A DNA stretch of 64,000 bases from Coenobita brevimanus (taxonomy: Eukaryota > Arthropoda > Malacostraca > Decapoda > Coenobitidae), in assembly GCA_032717465.1 (NCBI GenBank), contig CM064715.1, positions 33,715,628 to 33,779,627 on the forward strand, given 5' to 3'. Of the stretch, positions 23,559 through 34,559 are shown piece by piece. The notes under the pieces are model-generated. The model was not told the origin of the DNA. It saw only the letters and a program-made list of their open reading frames with translations, and did not search any database. The stretch's first letter is position 1. Each line of letters opens with the position of its first letter. The position numbers and the translations under genes were made by a program.

Positions 23559-23560
<2 letters not shown>

Positions 23561-23626
<66 letters not shown>
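23561..23626. repeat. (AT)n microsatellite
   Basis: About 65 bp of AT repeat directly upstream of J LINE copy B. Confidence 0.95.
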
Positions 23627-23973
23627 TGTTACATAGCCAATGATTTCATCATCCTTTGTATAATTCTAACGTACAGTATGCTGCACGTTTGATCACGAGT
23701 GTGTTCTACCTCACTCCCCCCTTCTACCCTTATAGTTGTAGAGTAAGTCGTTCTTTCTGTTGTTCAGAGCAGGATTGTCAACTCTTTGTCCCCTATGGCT
23801 TCATTTGCGCGTCCTTCTAACAAGTTGTATCAAGCTCTGCCGGCCCCTATATAATGAGCTCAGTCTCTACATTAATTGCCACTTAGATCTACTCCTCATT
23901 TTGTTCACATCTCTGTCCTTCCCTGTACAGTTGTTATTATTGTGAGTGCTCAGGAATCTCCAACCATCTAGCA
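23627..23973. other. No gene recognised, up to assembly gap
   Basis: Unique-looking sequence with no motif; the frame 23760-23945 is Leu/Ser-rich and unconvincing. Confidence 0.45.
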
Positions 23974-24073
23974 NNNNNNNNNNNNNNNNNNNNNNNNNNN
24001 NNNNNNNNNNNNNNNNNNNNNNNNNNNNNNNNNNNNNNNNNNNNNNNNNNNNNNNNNNNNNNNNNNNNNNNNN
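23974..24073. other. Assembly gap (100 N)
   Basis: Exactly 100 unknown bases, the usual placeholder for a scaffold join of unknown size. Continuity of the flanks is not proved. Confidence 0.99.
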
Positions 24074-24196
24074 TGGAGGATGTGGATGAGGGAAGAACGT
24101 ATGATTACCTTATCTTTCCATTAGCTGTGCAGGTTTTCATGATCCTATCCAGCTCTATTTACTTCCTTCTTGACAACGTAATTATTATTTCATCGT

Positions 24197-24253
<57 letters not shown>

Positions 24254-24476
24254 CCCACATGCACGAACTTTTCCCCTTACTCATTTCCCCTCCCCTCTCT
24301 ACTATCTCCATCCCGTCACCACCATTCCCCCAACCTCTGCAACATGAAAAAAAAAAAAAAAGTTACAATTTAGCGTTGGACGTGGCGGTGGGCGTCGAGT
24401 TGACACCTCAGGAAATAGTGTTGTGAAGAATGCGGGGGCCAAGGCTGGGGTGTAGGGAGGGGGGAAAAGGAAAGGG

Positions 24477-24519
<43 letters not shown>

Positions 24520-24686
24520 ACATCCAGGGAGAAAGAGCAGTTTTTAGCATGAAGGAACTGAGACACTTAGCCTTAATATTACAATATCGTGAATAGTTCA
24601 CGTGTAAGAGAATTTGTCCATATAATGATACCAAGTTTTTTGTGGAAGTATTCGTATAACAGTTTCAGCCATAATGGGGCGTTTTT

Positions 24687-24733
<47 letters not shown>

Positions 24734-25239
24734 AAACGCTGTAGTCTGAGTGTTAAAATAGACTGATGGGTTACCAGTATCGGAGTATATTGGCAATACT
24801 GTGGACGACATGAATATAACATAATCTTAGGTGGGACGATATGACAATGAAGATGGGGGGGGGGGAGAACGAACGTGTTATAGGCAAAGAGGAAGGGGGT
24901 GGTAAGGGGAACGAGATAAAAATGTAGCGAATAAGGGAGGGCAAAATACTTAAAAATAACGCATGATATGACAGGACAAAGAGAAAGAAAAATGAGTGAA
25001 TAAAGTTAAAAGCGAAAACGAAAGAAGAAAGTAATAAGGGAGAACAAGACAAAGGGAAGGTGAGTAAGCGTAGGAGAGGAGACAGTAACGAGTAAGAGGG
25101 AAGTGAAAAGAGGATTACCAGTATCATTATCACCATCATTAACATCACCATGGGTTGGTAGGGGAGGTAGACGCTATGGGGAACACACCCTTACTCACAC
25201 TTCGACTCCACCCACGAGGAAGCCGTTCGTGTAACCCTA
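24074..25239. other. Simple-sequence-rich region, no gene
   Basis: It contains (CT)n at ~24201-24250, a short A run at 24346-24361, (GA)n at ~24480-24525, a poly(A) of ~44 bp at ~24689-24732, and a strongly purine-rich + strand from ~24850 to 25115. Open frames here are translations of these tracts (Leu/Ser/Phe-rich) and are not genes. Confidence 0.7.
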
Positions 25240-26440
25240 CAAGCAGCGACTCTTCCGCCTCTTAGATATCTCTTGACATGAATGATCAACCTTCTCCAGT
25301 CATGAGATACTGTGGTCTTCTCCTTGTTCTCCTCCACCCCGGTTTAACCCTGTGAGATAGGCCCTGTGGGCAGGGTCAACCTCAGGAAACAGGCCACGCT
25401 GACAAAATTAGGTTACAAGTTCCGACTCAGTTTCACGGAGTAGTCGCTCGTTACATAATCCGGTCGTACCAACGATATCACTTGATCCTGTAAAGGTAGT
25501 TAATACCAAAGGAATCAATTCGTAACTTCGTCACTATTTAGCGTCCATGTCTCACAGCCATAGAGTAAGACAGGGAGCACCATTACCTTGAAGATGTGAA
25601 TTTTCGTCCTTCTACACAAAGACAACACCAAGTACCCGAACTGAGTGAATTCATAAATTCGTAGGCCAGACCAGTGTGGCGAGAAATTTCATTGTCTGAC
25701 CTACTGTTGCTATTATCCCACCACCTAGACAAGTGAATCTTTCCAAGATTTCCACATTCTCGCCACATGCTTGGACAAATTGAACTGTCTCATCCAGCAA
25801 GCCACGAAATGCCTGGATCTTGATCTTGGTCCAAGAGACCTTTAATCCCAGTGGCTTCGCATTCTCGTGGAATTTTTTCAAGGACACTCAGTATTATCTC
25901 TAACGACTCCGCCAGAATAACTGCATCATCAGCAAAGTTAAGGGCAGTAACCTTGCATTGCCAAGTGATATTTCACAGTGACTTCGACTCACAGCCCGGC
26001 CAAGTACCGAATTCTTGCACGCGTTGAAAAGCGTGGGGGCAAAGACACTTCCTTGTCTTACTGCAGTACTTACTGGGAATAAGTCAGATGTTCCTCCTCC
26101 CCACTTGACAGCACTCCCAGTGTTTGAATACAAACCAGCAATCAGTCAGATTATCCCTGCATAGATCCAACGGAGTTGCAAGAGTTCCCTTGGTACCTCC
26201 CAGTTTATTGAATCAAACGTCTTCAGATCCACATATGCTGCAAGTAGACCTTCACGATACTCAAGGCGGTGTTCCACGAGAACTCGAAAAGCTAGGATGC
26301 AGGCAACTGTAGACTTCTTGGGAGTTAATCCGGATTAATCAGGTTTCTGAAACTTTAGCAGATGGTCCTGGATACACATCAGGGGAATGTGAACAATAAC
26401 CTTGCCTGGCACACTGAGCACCGTAATACCACGGTAGTTG
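25240..26440 (-). mobile_element. Non-LTR retrotransposon RT fragment
   Basis: Reading the - strand from 26320: LTPKKSTVACILAFRVLVEHR, a YVDLK.FDSIN motif A region (~26210), LFPVSTAVRQGSVFAPTLFN (motif B, ~26070), KPLGLKVSWTKIKIQAFRGL and VEILERFTCLGG (~25800), LCRRTKIHIFKVMVLPVLLYG (~25600) and traces of the C-terminal domain to ~25240. Motif C is degraded (near 25930). Several frameshifts and stops. Different from the J and RTE-A/B/C families here. Clade unassigned. Confidence 0.8.
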
Positions 26441-26915
26441 CTACAGTCACGCTGGTCTCCTGTCCCTCTCCAGTTAGGGGTAGAATTATAAAGAAAAGAA
26501 AAAGGAGAAGTGGTAAGACTGCAGAGACATGGAAGAAACAGGAAAGGAAATTGAAAATAACAGAATGAAAGACCAAATTGACTGACCCCTCCAAGCCTTT
26601 GACATAACTTACTATATTCTCATATCTCCAGGTGATTTTTTTTATCTCTGGAGAACACGGTAGTAGTAAAGAGGTTCATGAAGGTTGTTATAAACACGTT
26701 CAGTTGGGAAAATCTCCTCTAACCTAGATGAAAACGTCTAAAATTGGTAAGATTAAAGTAGAAAATATCATCGGAACAAAGAGATTAATGAGTGATCTTC
26801 AAGCAGCCAATGTTGTTTCAGAAAGTTAAGTGATTGTCTAAGCTAAACTGAGAGAAGGAAGTTTCATAGGATGCATGAAAGTTTAACTAGTTTTCACTGT
26901 GCTCTTGTGAGTCGG

Positions 26916-26987
<72 letters not shown>

Positions 26988-27312
26988 TTTTTTTATACTT
27001 TCGATTCTGTTAGTAGACAAGACAGTCCGTTCTATGAAATTCTACAACTCAGCTATGTGGCTGGAATGCTGGTGACTTTTGAAGGATAGACGATAAAGTT
27101 GTACGAAGGACGATACTTCCGTATAGAACATTATTCGAACTACTTCCAGGCTGAAATTCTGACAACCATCACTATCGTGGTATTTGGCTGGGGGAGATGT
27201 GGCCCGTAACAAAGGTAAACATTTCTAGATTGAGAGAGGAACGACAACTATGGCTGAGGATGAAACAGTGTTGTAAGAATGCTATTAGGGAAGAACGAAA
27301 CTCTAATCATGG
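26441..27312. other. No gene recognised; contains (AT)n
   Basis: (AT)n of ~70 bp at ~26918-26986. The frames across it encode only Tyr-Ile runs. Nothing else was identified. Confidence 0.6.
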
Positions 27313-27636
27313 TACAGTCATAAGAAAAAGTATCGTTACCCCCAGGACTGCTCGATGCTAAACGAACGTTAGCTGGGCTATGTGGGCGGGTCCTTGCTGT
27401 TCGCCCCTCCCCTATCTAGTGTTGCCATATCACAATCCTATTACAAGAGTTGGAATAATGAGCAAGCATGAGCCACCTGGCGGGGAAATATATAGGACGT
27501 GTTAGCATTACCCTGAGTGCCCCACCGGGGATGAATAATGAAACTCGGCAGGATTATTATTTTCCTACTATTCAACACTTATTATCTATAGAATACAAGT
27601 AAATTATTTTGAATGTTATTAAATCTGCAGGCATCG

Positions 27637-27669
<33 letters not shown>

Positions 27670-28229
27670 AATGATAGTCTAGCAGGGGTACACGAGTTCA
27701 TTTGTTTGCTTTAGATGGGTGGTTAAATGCTTCAAATGGATGCTTCAGACGTCTAGAGGCTGTTTTCGAAGCAGGGGGTGGGTATACAAAATATTAAAGC
27801 AGTGAGACTGAACACGTATTATTATTTTCCTTCTACTCAACACTTATTATATGTAGAAAGCAATGCATATCACTACATTGAAATTTACTAACTTGGCTTG
27901 TATCAGCTGAAGTACTATCATACGTCTGGCATGGGTGCACATACTCATTGCCCATCTGCATGTGTGTTGCCGACTTCAGACCATTCGGTTATGTTTTTAT
28001 TTAATGAATTCGGTGCTGGATAATAAAACGTATTGTCTCTATGCACAGAGGCCAAACGATCTAATTAGCCTTTAGTACCTCTAGCACAAATTCTAATATC
28101 TGTTTCTCAAATAACAGACATGGACGGGTTTGAGGTACAAGCTTTCCTGTCCCGTCATTCCACAACACTTCGTCGTTGTGTCACAGTGCATAGCTCTGAA
28201 GGGTAACGATAGTTTTTCTTATGACTGTA
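27313..28229. mobile_element. Tc1/mariner-type MITE (0.9 kb)
   Basis: Inverted ends CAGTCATAAGAAAAAGTATC (from 27315) and its near-perfect reverse complement (to 28227), about 27 bp with one mismatch, are flanked by TA on both sides, the Tc1/mariner target duplication. No transposase. The interior holds a (GT)n tract (~27640-27667) and a degenerate tandem duplication of ~265 bp: TTCAACACTTATTAT at ~27566 recurs as CTCAACACTTATTAT at ~27835, and a GGGGTACACGAGTTCATTTG block recurs as GGGTGCACATACTCATTG. Confidence 0.8.
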
Positions 28230-28287
28230 CAATCAACGGCTCGATGAGAGAAGGGAAGCCATACGACTGATTGAGGAGCAATCTTCG

Positions 28288-28336
<49 letters not shown>

Positions 28337-28820
28337 CTGTGAGTGATGAGACTGAAGGGTCTGATAAGGTCGGGGAAAGGCAGAAATGATGAAGAAGATG
28401 GAAGGGATGCCAGCAAAAATAACGGAAGGTGAAAATATTAGCTAAGGGAGGAATGGAGGGAGGTAGATAGCCGCAGGGAAAGTAGAAAGGAGACTGGGGA
28501 AGGCAGAGAGTGGGGTACGGGAAACATGTGGCGGGAAGCGAGAGGTTGGGGAACGAGAGAGAACAAGAAACAGATAATACGGAGAGTGAGGGAAGAAGAT
28601 GGGGAAACAATGGGTCATTTTTAACCAAGTATGATGTGGGTTGTAAGGAAGGAATACTAACGGCAGGCAACTTGTTTGAGGCCTTTCGTTTCTAGATTAT
28701 AGACATTATTACCTATTTATAGTTGGATAGATATGGAAGGATCGTGTCTCCTCCCCCCCCCCAGCCTGAATCATATCACTACCAAACGTCCTGTCCAATG
28801 ACGCGTTTCCTGCGCTCAGC

Positions 28821-28858
<38 letters not shown>

Positions 28859-29172
28859 AAGGGAGGGGAATCTTTCACACACTCGTCAATAGGTGTGTGA
28901 GCAAGTATAATACAACGATGTCGCCAAGTCACCAATAAATTACTGCCAATTTTAAAATACCTTTTAAAGATTACCTTATGGGAATACAGAACTTCAATGT
29001 TTATAAAGCAGTCTGCAAAAACATAAAAGGGTGAAGTGTATCTTCTATATTGTGCTTCAGTATTACAGTAAATATAGGGGGACGAGGGGGAAGTCAACGT
29101 CGCAATTCTCTGTTTAACTTTACGGAATTGTTGGTACCAGTGAAACCCAGTCGCGGAATATTTCAGTGCCTA
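28230..29172. other. Purine-rich simple sequence, no gene
   Basis: (GA)n at ~28290-28334 and ~28824-28853 with a purine-rich + strand between. Frames on the - strand are Ser/Leu/Pro-rich translations of these tracts. No gene was seen. Confidence 0.65.
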
Positions 29173-30681
29173 AAGGGGCTTTCACACATTCGGGAGTTGG
29201 ACGAAGAATCATTGCGAGTTGCTACTCTTGAGACACCTTGCACCCTACTCCTGACAATTCCTCTATAGTTCTCCGGACTCTCGGCACTGTCTCGGGACTC
29301 CTCGCGCACTCATGATGTTTTTGACATGTTCAAAATTTTTCGAGAACCGCTACGAATTATTACAACTTCTAGCTCGTACCTAAGGCGTTCGTGACTACTC
29401 TTAGCGACTCATAGCTACTCTCAACGGATTCTTGCATCAAAAAACCTTTGCGAGTTGCTAAGAATCGTTGTGAATAACTAAGAGTACTTAGGAGTCGTTA
29501 TGAGTTGGTAAGAGTAGCAAGGAGTCTTCCAAGAGTAGGTAGGAGTTTCACAGGAGTGCTCAAAAGTTTCGTTTCGTTTCATCCACGAGTTACGAGGAGC
29601 AGCTAAGAGTTTTCTATGAGTTGCTACGAATATGCCAAGAGCATGGTAAAAGTGTGTTAGGAGTCACTGCGAGTTTGCTGGGAGTCGGTGACTGTTGGTT
29701 CTGAGGTGGGAGAAAAGGGAAGCCACTTCCTTCCACTGTTCTGGCGTTGTGCAGCAGGCCAGGACATCCTTCAGGTACTCTGCAATGATGGCCTCGCAGG
29801 TCTCGGGAATGAAAAGTGAGATGGTATTGTGGGCCACTCTGAAGCCATATGAAAGGGTTTTGTAGCTGTCTCCAGCCGCCAGGTAGTGTAGAGTGATGGC
29901 CAACCTCAACTCAGGTGACAATGACTTCCTCCAGAAGGTGTCCTGTTTCTCGATACGGGAACCAACCCTTTCTAGCAGTTCCATGAACATGTTGTCATCC
30001 ATGCGAAGAAAATTCCTGAAGCAATGGGAGACCTCTAATTTCAACTCTTCAATAAGTTTCTCGCACTGGCCGTACATAGTACGTTGTAGCAGCCATAACC
30101 TGCTCCAAAGGGTTCTCCTCTTTTACTTCCTTTTCTTCTTCTCAAGTAACAGCGTACATATTGCCACATTGATGTCGGCCACTTCACATGCCATATCCGC
30201 CTGCAGCTTCAGTTGTTTCAATTCACGGGCACCTCCTGCCATGGTCGTTGAGGATACATAGGTCTATGCTGAATGCAAGCTCGCTATTGAATGAGTAGTC
30301 CACCTGCATCACATCCTTTATACATATATAGCTTTTTCGCCCTACACTCCTGACAGACTCATATCAAATTCTTGACGGTCGTAGTGCACTCATAACTATT
30401 CTAGTGGGGGTCTTAGCTACTCGTAGCTACCCTTAGCTACTTATGGCTACTCGTAGACCTTTACGGTCCATTTGGTACAGCAATGCGTAGTGACTCTTAG
30501 CTACTCAGAGCGCTGCCTTAGGGAACTCGTAGCAGTGCGTAAGCTATGCGTAGCTACTTGTAGCACCCACCTGGCGCACTCATAGACTGCTGGATTCTTG
30601 GCCAAATTGACAAGAATCCGCGAGGATTTTGAACTCTTGGCGACTCTCCGTCCGACTCCTGTATGTGTGACAGCCCCTTTA
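29173..30681. mobile_element. PIF/Harbinger-like element, internally truncated
   Basis: Inverted termini TAAAGGGGCTTTCACACATT (left) and the reverse complement TAAAGGGGCTGTCACACATA (right) continue inward as GGAGTTGGACG / GGAGTCGGACG. The ends fit the TTA/TAA preference of Harbinger elements, though a separate 3-bp duplication cannot be told from the palindromic end. Both subterminal regions (~29290-29690 and ~30340-30640) are packed with variants of GAGTTGCTAAGAGT: mostly this strand on the left, the complement on the right. The middle encodes the N-terminal part of a HARBI1-like transposase. Confidence 0.82.
29664..30242 (-). pseudogene. HARBI1-like transposase, N-terminal part only
   Basis: From Met 30242 the frame starts MAGGARELKQLKLQADMACE, has one stop near 30123 after a basic KKKRK run, then reads RRTLWSRLWLLQRTMYGQCE and continues open: CFRNFLRMDDNMFMELLERV, LSPELRLAITLHYLAAGDSY, LSYGFRVAHNTISLFIPETC, and CCTTPEQWKEVASLF, ending at 29664. 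This order is the N-terminal helical/HTH half of PIF/Harbinger DDE transposases (the RLA.TL.YLA.G.S block is diagnostic). The sequence stops where the GALDGKH-like catalytic Asp segment should begin, so the DDE domain is deleted. A truncated DNA-binding product is conceivable but unproved. HARBI1 elements also need a Myb-like partner, not seen here. Confidence 0.85.
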
Positions 30682-30844
30682 AGTTTCTCAGTAGCTGTAT
30701 GTAAAAGGCATGTTTCCAGTAAATTCCGATTCATTATTGCAATCAGTGCATTTATATTAGTTTGGAAATGATGGATAGTGCAGCACTGAAGAACGGATTC
30801 GTATTGAAAGTGTGGCATTACAGATGTGATGCGAACGGGATGAC

Positions 30845-31003
30845 TGAGAGTGTTCGGACATGTGGAGACTGATGCTGGTAGTATTAATCAACCTGTTTCC
30901 CTTCTCGTGAAGCATCTGCGTGAAGAGGCCTATCTCTGACGGGCTCTAAGTTTGCCCGTGCCCCCGCAGGTGTGGGGTGAATATTAACAAACAAACAAAG
31001 TGT
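30845..31003 (+). mobile_element. LINE 3'-end fragment
   Basis: VFGHVET (GTTCGGACATGTGGAGAC) near 30854 matches the C-terminal RWFGHVER motif of the RTE-like LINEs, followed by a ~110-bp 3' UTR and a short (AACA)n tail at ~30989-31000. No polymerase sequence. Family differs from RTE-A/B/C by its 3' UTR. Confidence 0.6.
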
Positions 31004-31009
31004 AAAGAG

Positions 31010-34000
31010 GCCCTTCCCAGTTTGGTACCTTTAAACGCCAGCAGTGCAGCCTCTTCCAAGAAGAAGACTATGGAAGGGTTTTTATGCTGAGGAGGTGCTC
31101 TCTGGGAGAGAGATCGTTAGATTGGTACGCCGGAGGAGCGCCAGTTGGCCGTCATTTGTTTTATATTTACTCTTTCATGTGATATATTGCTAAAATACTA
31201 TGCTAAATCTGATAAACCACGTCTCCGAATCAGTCCAAAGATAAGAAATAGTTTTCATATTTGCTAAGAATCCCACGGTGTAGGAATAAGTTTATTCATC
31301 CAAGAAGAATCTTAAGAATAGGAAATTGGAATGTTCGAACTCTCAATCAGGCTGGTAAAATGGAAGAACTTATTTCAGTGTTCAAGGAATACAATATAGA
31401 TATTTGTGCTCCTACAGAAACGAGGTTGCTTGGAGTTGATGAATTGAATTTGGAAGATGGTATTACTTTGTTGGTTTCTGGTAGGAGTAATGGAAATCAT
31501 TACCAAGGAGTAGGCTTACTGCTGAATAGAGATGCTCGTAAGGCACTATGTAAGTTTGAGCCAATTAATGAGTGATTGCTTTATGCTCGTTTAAAATTTG
31601 ACCATGGTAATATCAGTGTGGTTGTAGGGTACGCTCTGACAAATGAGGCTGCTGATGAAATGGGATGACTTTTATGAGAAGCTGCAGGATGTAGTGAACA
31701 GAGTGGCAAGACATGTGTTAGTTTGCACTGGTGATTTTATTGCGACTGTTGGCAGTAGTAGGGATGGCTTTGAAGATTGTATGGGTAAGGAGGGTGTTGG
31801 TATAAGAAACGAAAATGTGGTGCGATTTGGAAGCTTTTGTTTGGGAAATGACCTTACGATTGGTGGAACTATCTTTGAGCATAGAAAAATACATAAAACT
31901 ACTTGGATTTCACCATGTGGCAAATACTGTAACCAGATTGACCACATTGCAATTAGCAGAAGGCATAGGAGTTAATTGCAAGATGTTTGCGTAAGGAGGG
32001 AAGCAGATATAGGTGGTAATCATCAACTTGTTGTGTCAAAGATTAAAATAAAACTTATGATAAACGTTAATGGTAATTGTACAGGAGGTAATAATTATGA
32101 TTTTTATGAGCTGAGATATGATGAGAACATGAAGGAAAAGTTTCGGTGGGAATGTAGGAACAGGTTTCTAGTCCTGCAGACTTTGACGGAATCTGAAGAC
32201 AATAATATTTATTCAAATGTGGAGAGAGGTAAAAGAGGTTTTGCATGAGAGTTCTAAGGTTACTATTAAGAAAAAGGGAAAAGCGAGAAGGAAAAAGTGG
32301 ATGTCATATGAAACATGGAATGCAATTCAGAAAAGGAAAGAGGCGAAGTTAAGAAGTGAAGAACAACATGTTGACGGCCAGGTACTTGAAGTACTTAGAG
32401 CAAAGTGCTGGAGTTTACATTCTGCAGTAAAAAGACTCGTTAGACGTGACAAGAGGAGGCTATATGATGAAAAGGCAACAGAGACAGAAATTAAATTAAG
32501 TAAAAATGACGGTCAGAGCACAAGAGCAGCGTATCAGGCCATAAAGGAGTTAACTGGGACTGAAAAGAGAAGGAAGGAAATACCTGTACGAGATAGAAAT
32601 GGTAACTTGATGACTAAAGATCTGGATATAAAAGTAAGGTGGAAAGAGCATTTTGAATTTGTTCTAAATAGACCAATATCAACTGAAGAGGACATTTTGC
32701 CAGCCGAGAGAGATTTGCAGATAGAAACAGGGGATATAACTTTGGAAGAGGTAGCAAAATCTATAAAGGAGTTAAAAAATTTTAAGGCCCCAGGAGAGGA
32801 TGGAATATTTCCTGAAATGCTTTAGGTGGAAAATGATGAGTTGTTGAATGCGCTTTTGAAACTTTTTAATGTGGCTTGGGATAATGGTGGAATTCCAGTA
32901 GAGTGGAAAAATGGAGTGATTATAAAAATACCAAAAAAGGGATATTTAAGAGTGTGTGGCAATTGGAAGGGGATAACTTTGATACTTGTAGTTGCAAAAA
33001 TCTTTTCCAAAATCTTGTTGAACAGAACAGAGCCAGTAATTGATAAAATTTTAAAAGAACAAGCGGGATTTAGAAAGGGTCGAGGTTGTAATGATCAGAT
33101 TTTTATTGTAAGGCATCTAATGCAACAAGCTAATGAGATGAAAATGCCACTTAGTATGTGTTTTGTTGATTTTGAAAAGGCGTTTGATAGTGTTTCACGT
33201 GTTGAAAATTATGAGATTCTGTGGTATACCAGAAAAGTTTGTAATATTATTAGAAATCTGCATGAAGGTACTTTTTGTAAGGTGATGGTGGGTGGTTCTT
33301 TGAGTGATTCATTTCAAGTTAGGTCAGGACTGATTCAAGGAGGAGTTCTTTCGCCATTGCTTGTTGTTTTGGTTATGGATTATGTTATGAGAAAGGTTGT
33401 AAGGAGAATAGGGGCAGGAATTAACTGGAAAGAAAATAAGAAGCTGATGGATTTGGACTATGCTGATGATATTGTACTGATCTGTGGAAGTATTTACGAG
33501 ATGCAGAGGGTGCTCGATTGTCTGGTGGAGGAGGGAGAAAAATTGGGATTGGTAATAAATTGTGGAAAGACCGAAATTATTAATATGAATGTGGAGAACC
33601 AAATCGATTGTGTAACTGGGAATAATGTGGTGAAGAATCTAGAAATTTTTAAATATCTGGGAACGATTGTATCATCTAATGGATCATTAAACAATTAAAT
33701 TGAGGAGAGGATTAGACAGGCTTGGCTAGCTGTTGGAATGTTAAAATCTGTTTGGAATAATAATATGCTTTCGGTACATAATAAAGTAAAAATTTGCAAA
33801 TCCATGGTTAGACCAATTTTAATTTATGGGCATGAGTCATGGTACAGTACAACTGCAGCAGATCAGAAAGTGTTAGGATTTGAGAATAGAATACTGAGAA
33901 GGATTCTTGGGGTAAAGTGGCAAGACAGTTACGAATGAAAGAGTAAGGGATATTACGAAAGTGGAACCAGTTGATCAGTCGGATCAGCTAGTCAGGTCAG

Positions 34001-34545
34001 GTGCGGGTAAGGGGATGGGTCTGTTATGATGTGGCAGGGGTAAACCAGTTCTGCTGTCGGGCCCTGCTGAGGATGTCACTGATTGCATTGCGCAGTTGAC
34101 CCTTGTGCTGTGTGGTGCGGTGAGGATCTGTCCGTTCTCCCCTTTGGGGCTAAGATGCGAATGAATGTGTTTGAATGGATGGGTAAATGGGGAGTGTGTC
34201 GTCCTGTCTCGGCTACCTCCCTTTCCTTGGGGGAAGCAGCCTAGGTATATAGATAGATAGATAGGAACCAGTTGATGACTATGCGAGACTGTCTCGCTGG
34301 AAGTGACTGGGGCACATATATAGAAAAGAAGGCAGTTTAATACAGGATGTGCCAGGGTGGACTGCTAGAGGAAGAAGAGGTAGAGGTAGGCCGAGGTAAA
34401 CCTGGTTGAGGACAATGAAAAGAGAAGCAGGAGAGGAGTGTTGGTGGGACCTGAAGGAGATGACGAGACAAATATTGGTGGAGTTCATCGAGGCCCTATG
34501 CATCCTGTGGGGTGCCACAGGAAATAATTGATTGATTGATTGACT
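31010..34545 (+). mobile_element. RTE-B LINE copy 1, endonuclease plus RT, decayed
   Basis: The + strand has an APE-type endonuclease (RIGNWNVRTLNQAGKMEEL at 31315; TGDF at 31728; an IDHIAISRRHRS block at 31940; GGNHQLVVSK, with Ser-Asp-His changed to Gly-Gly-Asn-His) and then RT: APGEDGIFPEML (stop at 32823), AGFRKGRGCNDQIF, CFVDFEKAFDSVSR (motif A), GLIQGGVLSPLL (motif B), LDYADDIVLIC (motif C), LILIYGHESWY and RRILGVKWQDS. Frameshifts and stops occur at ~31575, 31670, 31973, 32250, 32823 and 33697. The 3' end (~34545) is a short TTGA-repeat tail. A 288-bp insertion splits the C-terminal part. A GC-rich 31010-31250 stretch may be its 5' UTR. Copy 2 lies inverted at 36206-37915. Confidence 0.88.
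33976..34263 (+). mobile_element. Short LINE-3'-UTR insertion with 13-bp TSD
   Basis: A 288-bp insert in RTE-B copy 1, flanked by GGAACCAGTTGAT at 33963-33975 and 34264-34276. It matches the 3' UTR of the LINE at 60890-63326 from about 63045 on (GATCAGCTA.TCAGGT, GATGGGTCT, TCGGGCCCTG, GCAGCCTAGGTATATAG) and ends in (ATAG)n. It has no coding capacity. It is either a very short 5'-truncated copy of RTE-C or a SINE-like element using its tail. Confidence 0.92.
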
Positions 34546-34559
34546 TTATTATTTGAGAG

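Noticed and set aside
24302..25151. Ser/Leu/Phe-rich open frames on the - strand
   Set aside because: They translate (CT)n/(GA)n, poly(A) and purine-rich tracts; no domain or start context.
26871..27089. Open frame with a long Tyr-Ile run
   Set aside because: Translation of an (AT)n microsatellite; same for frames at 23325, 46300, 47329 and 42 kb.
29664..30242. Host HARBI1 gene
   Set aside because: The catalytic domain is missing and Harbinger-like terminal repeats with subterminal arrays flank it, so it is a transposon relic and not the domesticated gene.
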